From NCBI GenBank assembly GCA_964035545.1, contig CAXIUT010000103.1, positions 248,001 to 312,000 on the forward strand: a stretch of DNA of 64,000 nt, read 5' to 3'. Below the pieces are notes generated by a model. The model searched no databases. It worked only from the letters and a program-made list of their open reading frames with translations, and had not been told where the DNA came from. Position numbers and translations under genes: made by a program. Source of the stretch: Bugula neritina. Lineage: Eukaryota > Bryozoa > Gymnolaemata > Cheilostomatida > Bugulidae. Shown piece after piece: positions 63,128 to 64,000 of this stretch (within the stretch, counting starts at the first letter, position 1; every line of letters starts with the position of its first letter).

Positions 63128-64000
63128 CACAGTGTTATATTTTGCTAGAGCAATAACTAATTTTAGATGCCTTTGCAAACATATGAGAAATAAATGAGTC
63201 ATTCTATGAAAAGAGGTGTTTGCAGCACTTGTCCACTTTTGATTTACACGCAGCATGGAAACTTTTGTAGTTTTAAATAATATCTCCAAACTCATCACTT
63301 GCATGTGTTTAGATACTTGATAAATTTTTTTATGCAAAACTTGATGCCTGCTTCAAAGACACCAGTGCTTAATTACTGTGTTAACTGTATTGGCACGTTG
63401 CCATGAGATATTTGGTAATATTTCGCATCACAACAAACTCTTCAGAAAGTTAAGAAAATCAGTCTAGAAAGTTAATGAAATAAACCTACCAGAAAGAGTA
63501 AGCCAGATGTAACAAGTAGATCCAAAACAAGTTGATTAACAATTGAAGTTGAAATCTCCATGTAGTCAACACTTTAGTCCTAATGTCAAATGCAAACGTC
63601 TGCAACCAAACTGTGTAGACTTCATGAGCTGGTTAGCTGACAGGACTCATTAAAGTTCTTGACTCTTGTGTGTATAGTGATGCCCATCTTGAACTAGAGA
63701 GGGCTGACTGAAGACTGCTACTTTGTGAAAATTGACAATGCATATTATTATTATTCATTGTTGAGATTCACGACTGCCATAAACAATGATAAAATATTCA
63801 TTGTTGGTACTAGTGAGTAGAATAAAATATAATATAATATTTTCTTGACAGATAAATAATATCATATAGAGAATCTAACTTGCCATAACTCTACAGTGCT
63901 TCACCTCTTCAACTTTTCCGGCAATGTTATTTTTTTCTAGTTAGAAGTACTAGCTGAATATAGGACTATGAAACATAGCCCTTCAATTTCATTGCACCAG
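63128..64000 (+). repeat. Satellite unit 48, partial (873 bp), head d, full S segment
   Basis: The unit is cut by the window end. After the d head come GAACTAGAGAG, CATAAACAATG and TACTAGTGAG. From about 63839 it has the diverged segment found elsewhere only in unit 42 (CTTGACAG, CATATAGAGAATC, TTTCCGGC, TTTTTTCTAG, ATATAGGACT). Confidence 0.94.

Larger units (their letters stand above)
1..64000 (+). repeat. Tandem satellite array, ~1,343 bp unit, 47 complete units plus one partial
   Basis: The same ~1.34 kb sequence repeats head to tail from the first base to the last. CACAGTG unit starts fall every 1,340-1,349 bp, from 1 to 63128. Every unit carries one CTGCAG (PstI) just before the start, one AAGCTT (HindIII) near its end and a TTGGCACGTTGCCAT dyad. 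The array is AT-rich apart from one C-rich tract per unit. There are no interruptions, inversions or inserted elements, and no stretch contains a gene I can support. Short open frames recur only because the DNA recurs, and they break in the diverged units. Both window ends lie inside the array, so its full length and flanks are unknown. The family itself is not one I recognise. Confidence 0.98.

Noticed and set aside
1-64000. CRISPR array
   Set aside because: The repeat period is 1.34 kb and the whole unit repeats. There are no short repeats with unique spacers and no cas genes.
1-64000. rDNA, 5S, snRNA or histone gene cluster, which also form kilobase tandem arrays
   Set aside because: I found no recognisable 5S, snRNA, 18S/28S or histone sequence in the unit on either strand.

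Overview
The whole 64 kb window is one uninterrupted, head-to-tail satellite array built from a single AT-rich unit of about 1.34 kb. Using the invariant CACAGTG (18 bp downstream of the CTCATCTGCAG motif) as the arbitrary unit start, there are 47 complete units (1,340-1,349 bp, mean about 1,343 bp) and a 48th cut by the window end. All are in the same orientation. I see no unique sequence, inversion, transposon, tRNA, rRNA, CRISPR or credible protein gene anywhere. Long non-coding tandem units, multi-unit higher-order repeats and the complete lack of gene density indicate a eukaryotic (probably animal) heterochromatic array, for example pericentromeric, sex-chromosome or B-chromosome. Nothing in the sequence identifies the species.

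Units are mosaics of a few haplotype blocks. Block names used below are mine. Head types (first ~230 bp): a (GTCCAC, GCATGCG, GATATTTGATG), b (SalI site GTCGAC, GCATGTG, GATACTTGATG), c (AATAAATGAGTCAG, AATACCTCC, CCTGATAAAT), d (CGCAGCATGG, TTGATAAATTTTTT), e (GAGCAAAAAC, AATATCACC), plus f, g (b without the SalI site) and h. Tail types are defined at the C-rich tract near unit position 1110-1140: P (two C5 runs split by TG), Q (one run of C9-C14), R (C6), and S (C6 inside the most diverged segment). Of the complete units, 17 are P, 17 are Q and 13 are C6 types (R, S or intermediates). Unit length is explained almost completely by this tract.

Layout: units 1-20 (1-26871) are dominated by a 2,687 bp dimer, aP (1,342) + bQ (1,345), with two phase slips carried by chimeric units 6 and 12 and two c-type intruders (units 2 and 14). 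Units 21-29 (26872-38974) contain a four-unit repeat of about 5.38 kb. Units 30-33 (38975-44339) are a duplicated bS-d dimer of 2,683 bp. Units 36-38 (47023-51054) are a displaced copy of units 16-18, exactly 26,870 bp away. Units 39-40 are a recent tandem duplication of an e-type unit. Units 41-48 are the most heterogeneous and hold the only two full copies of the diverged S segment (units 42 and 48).

Nothing here works as an operon or pathway. The biology is array evolution (unequal exchange, conversion, segmental amplification) plus a few per-unit sequence elements: a G-quadruplex-capable C/G tract, an NFI-like dyad, a 12-bp palindrome, short hairpins, and a splice-acceptor-like sequence.
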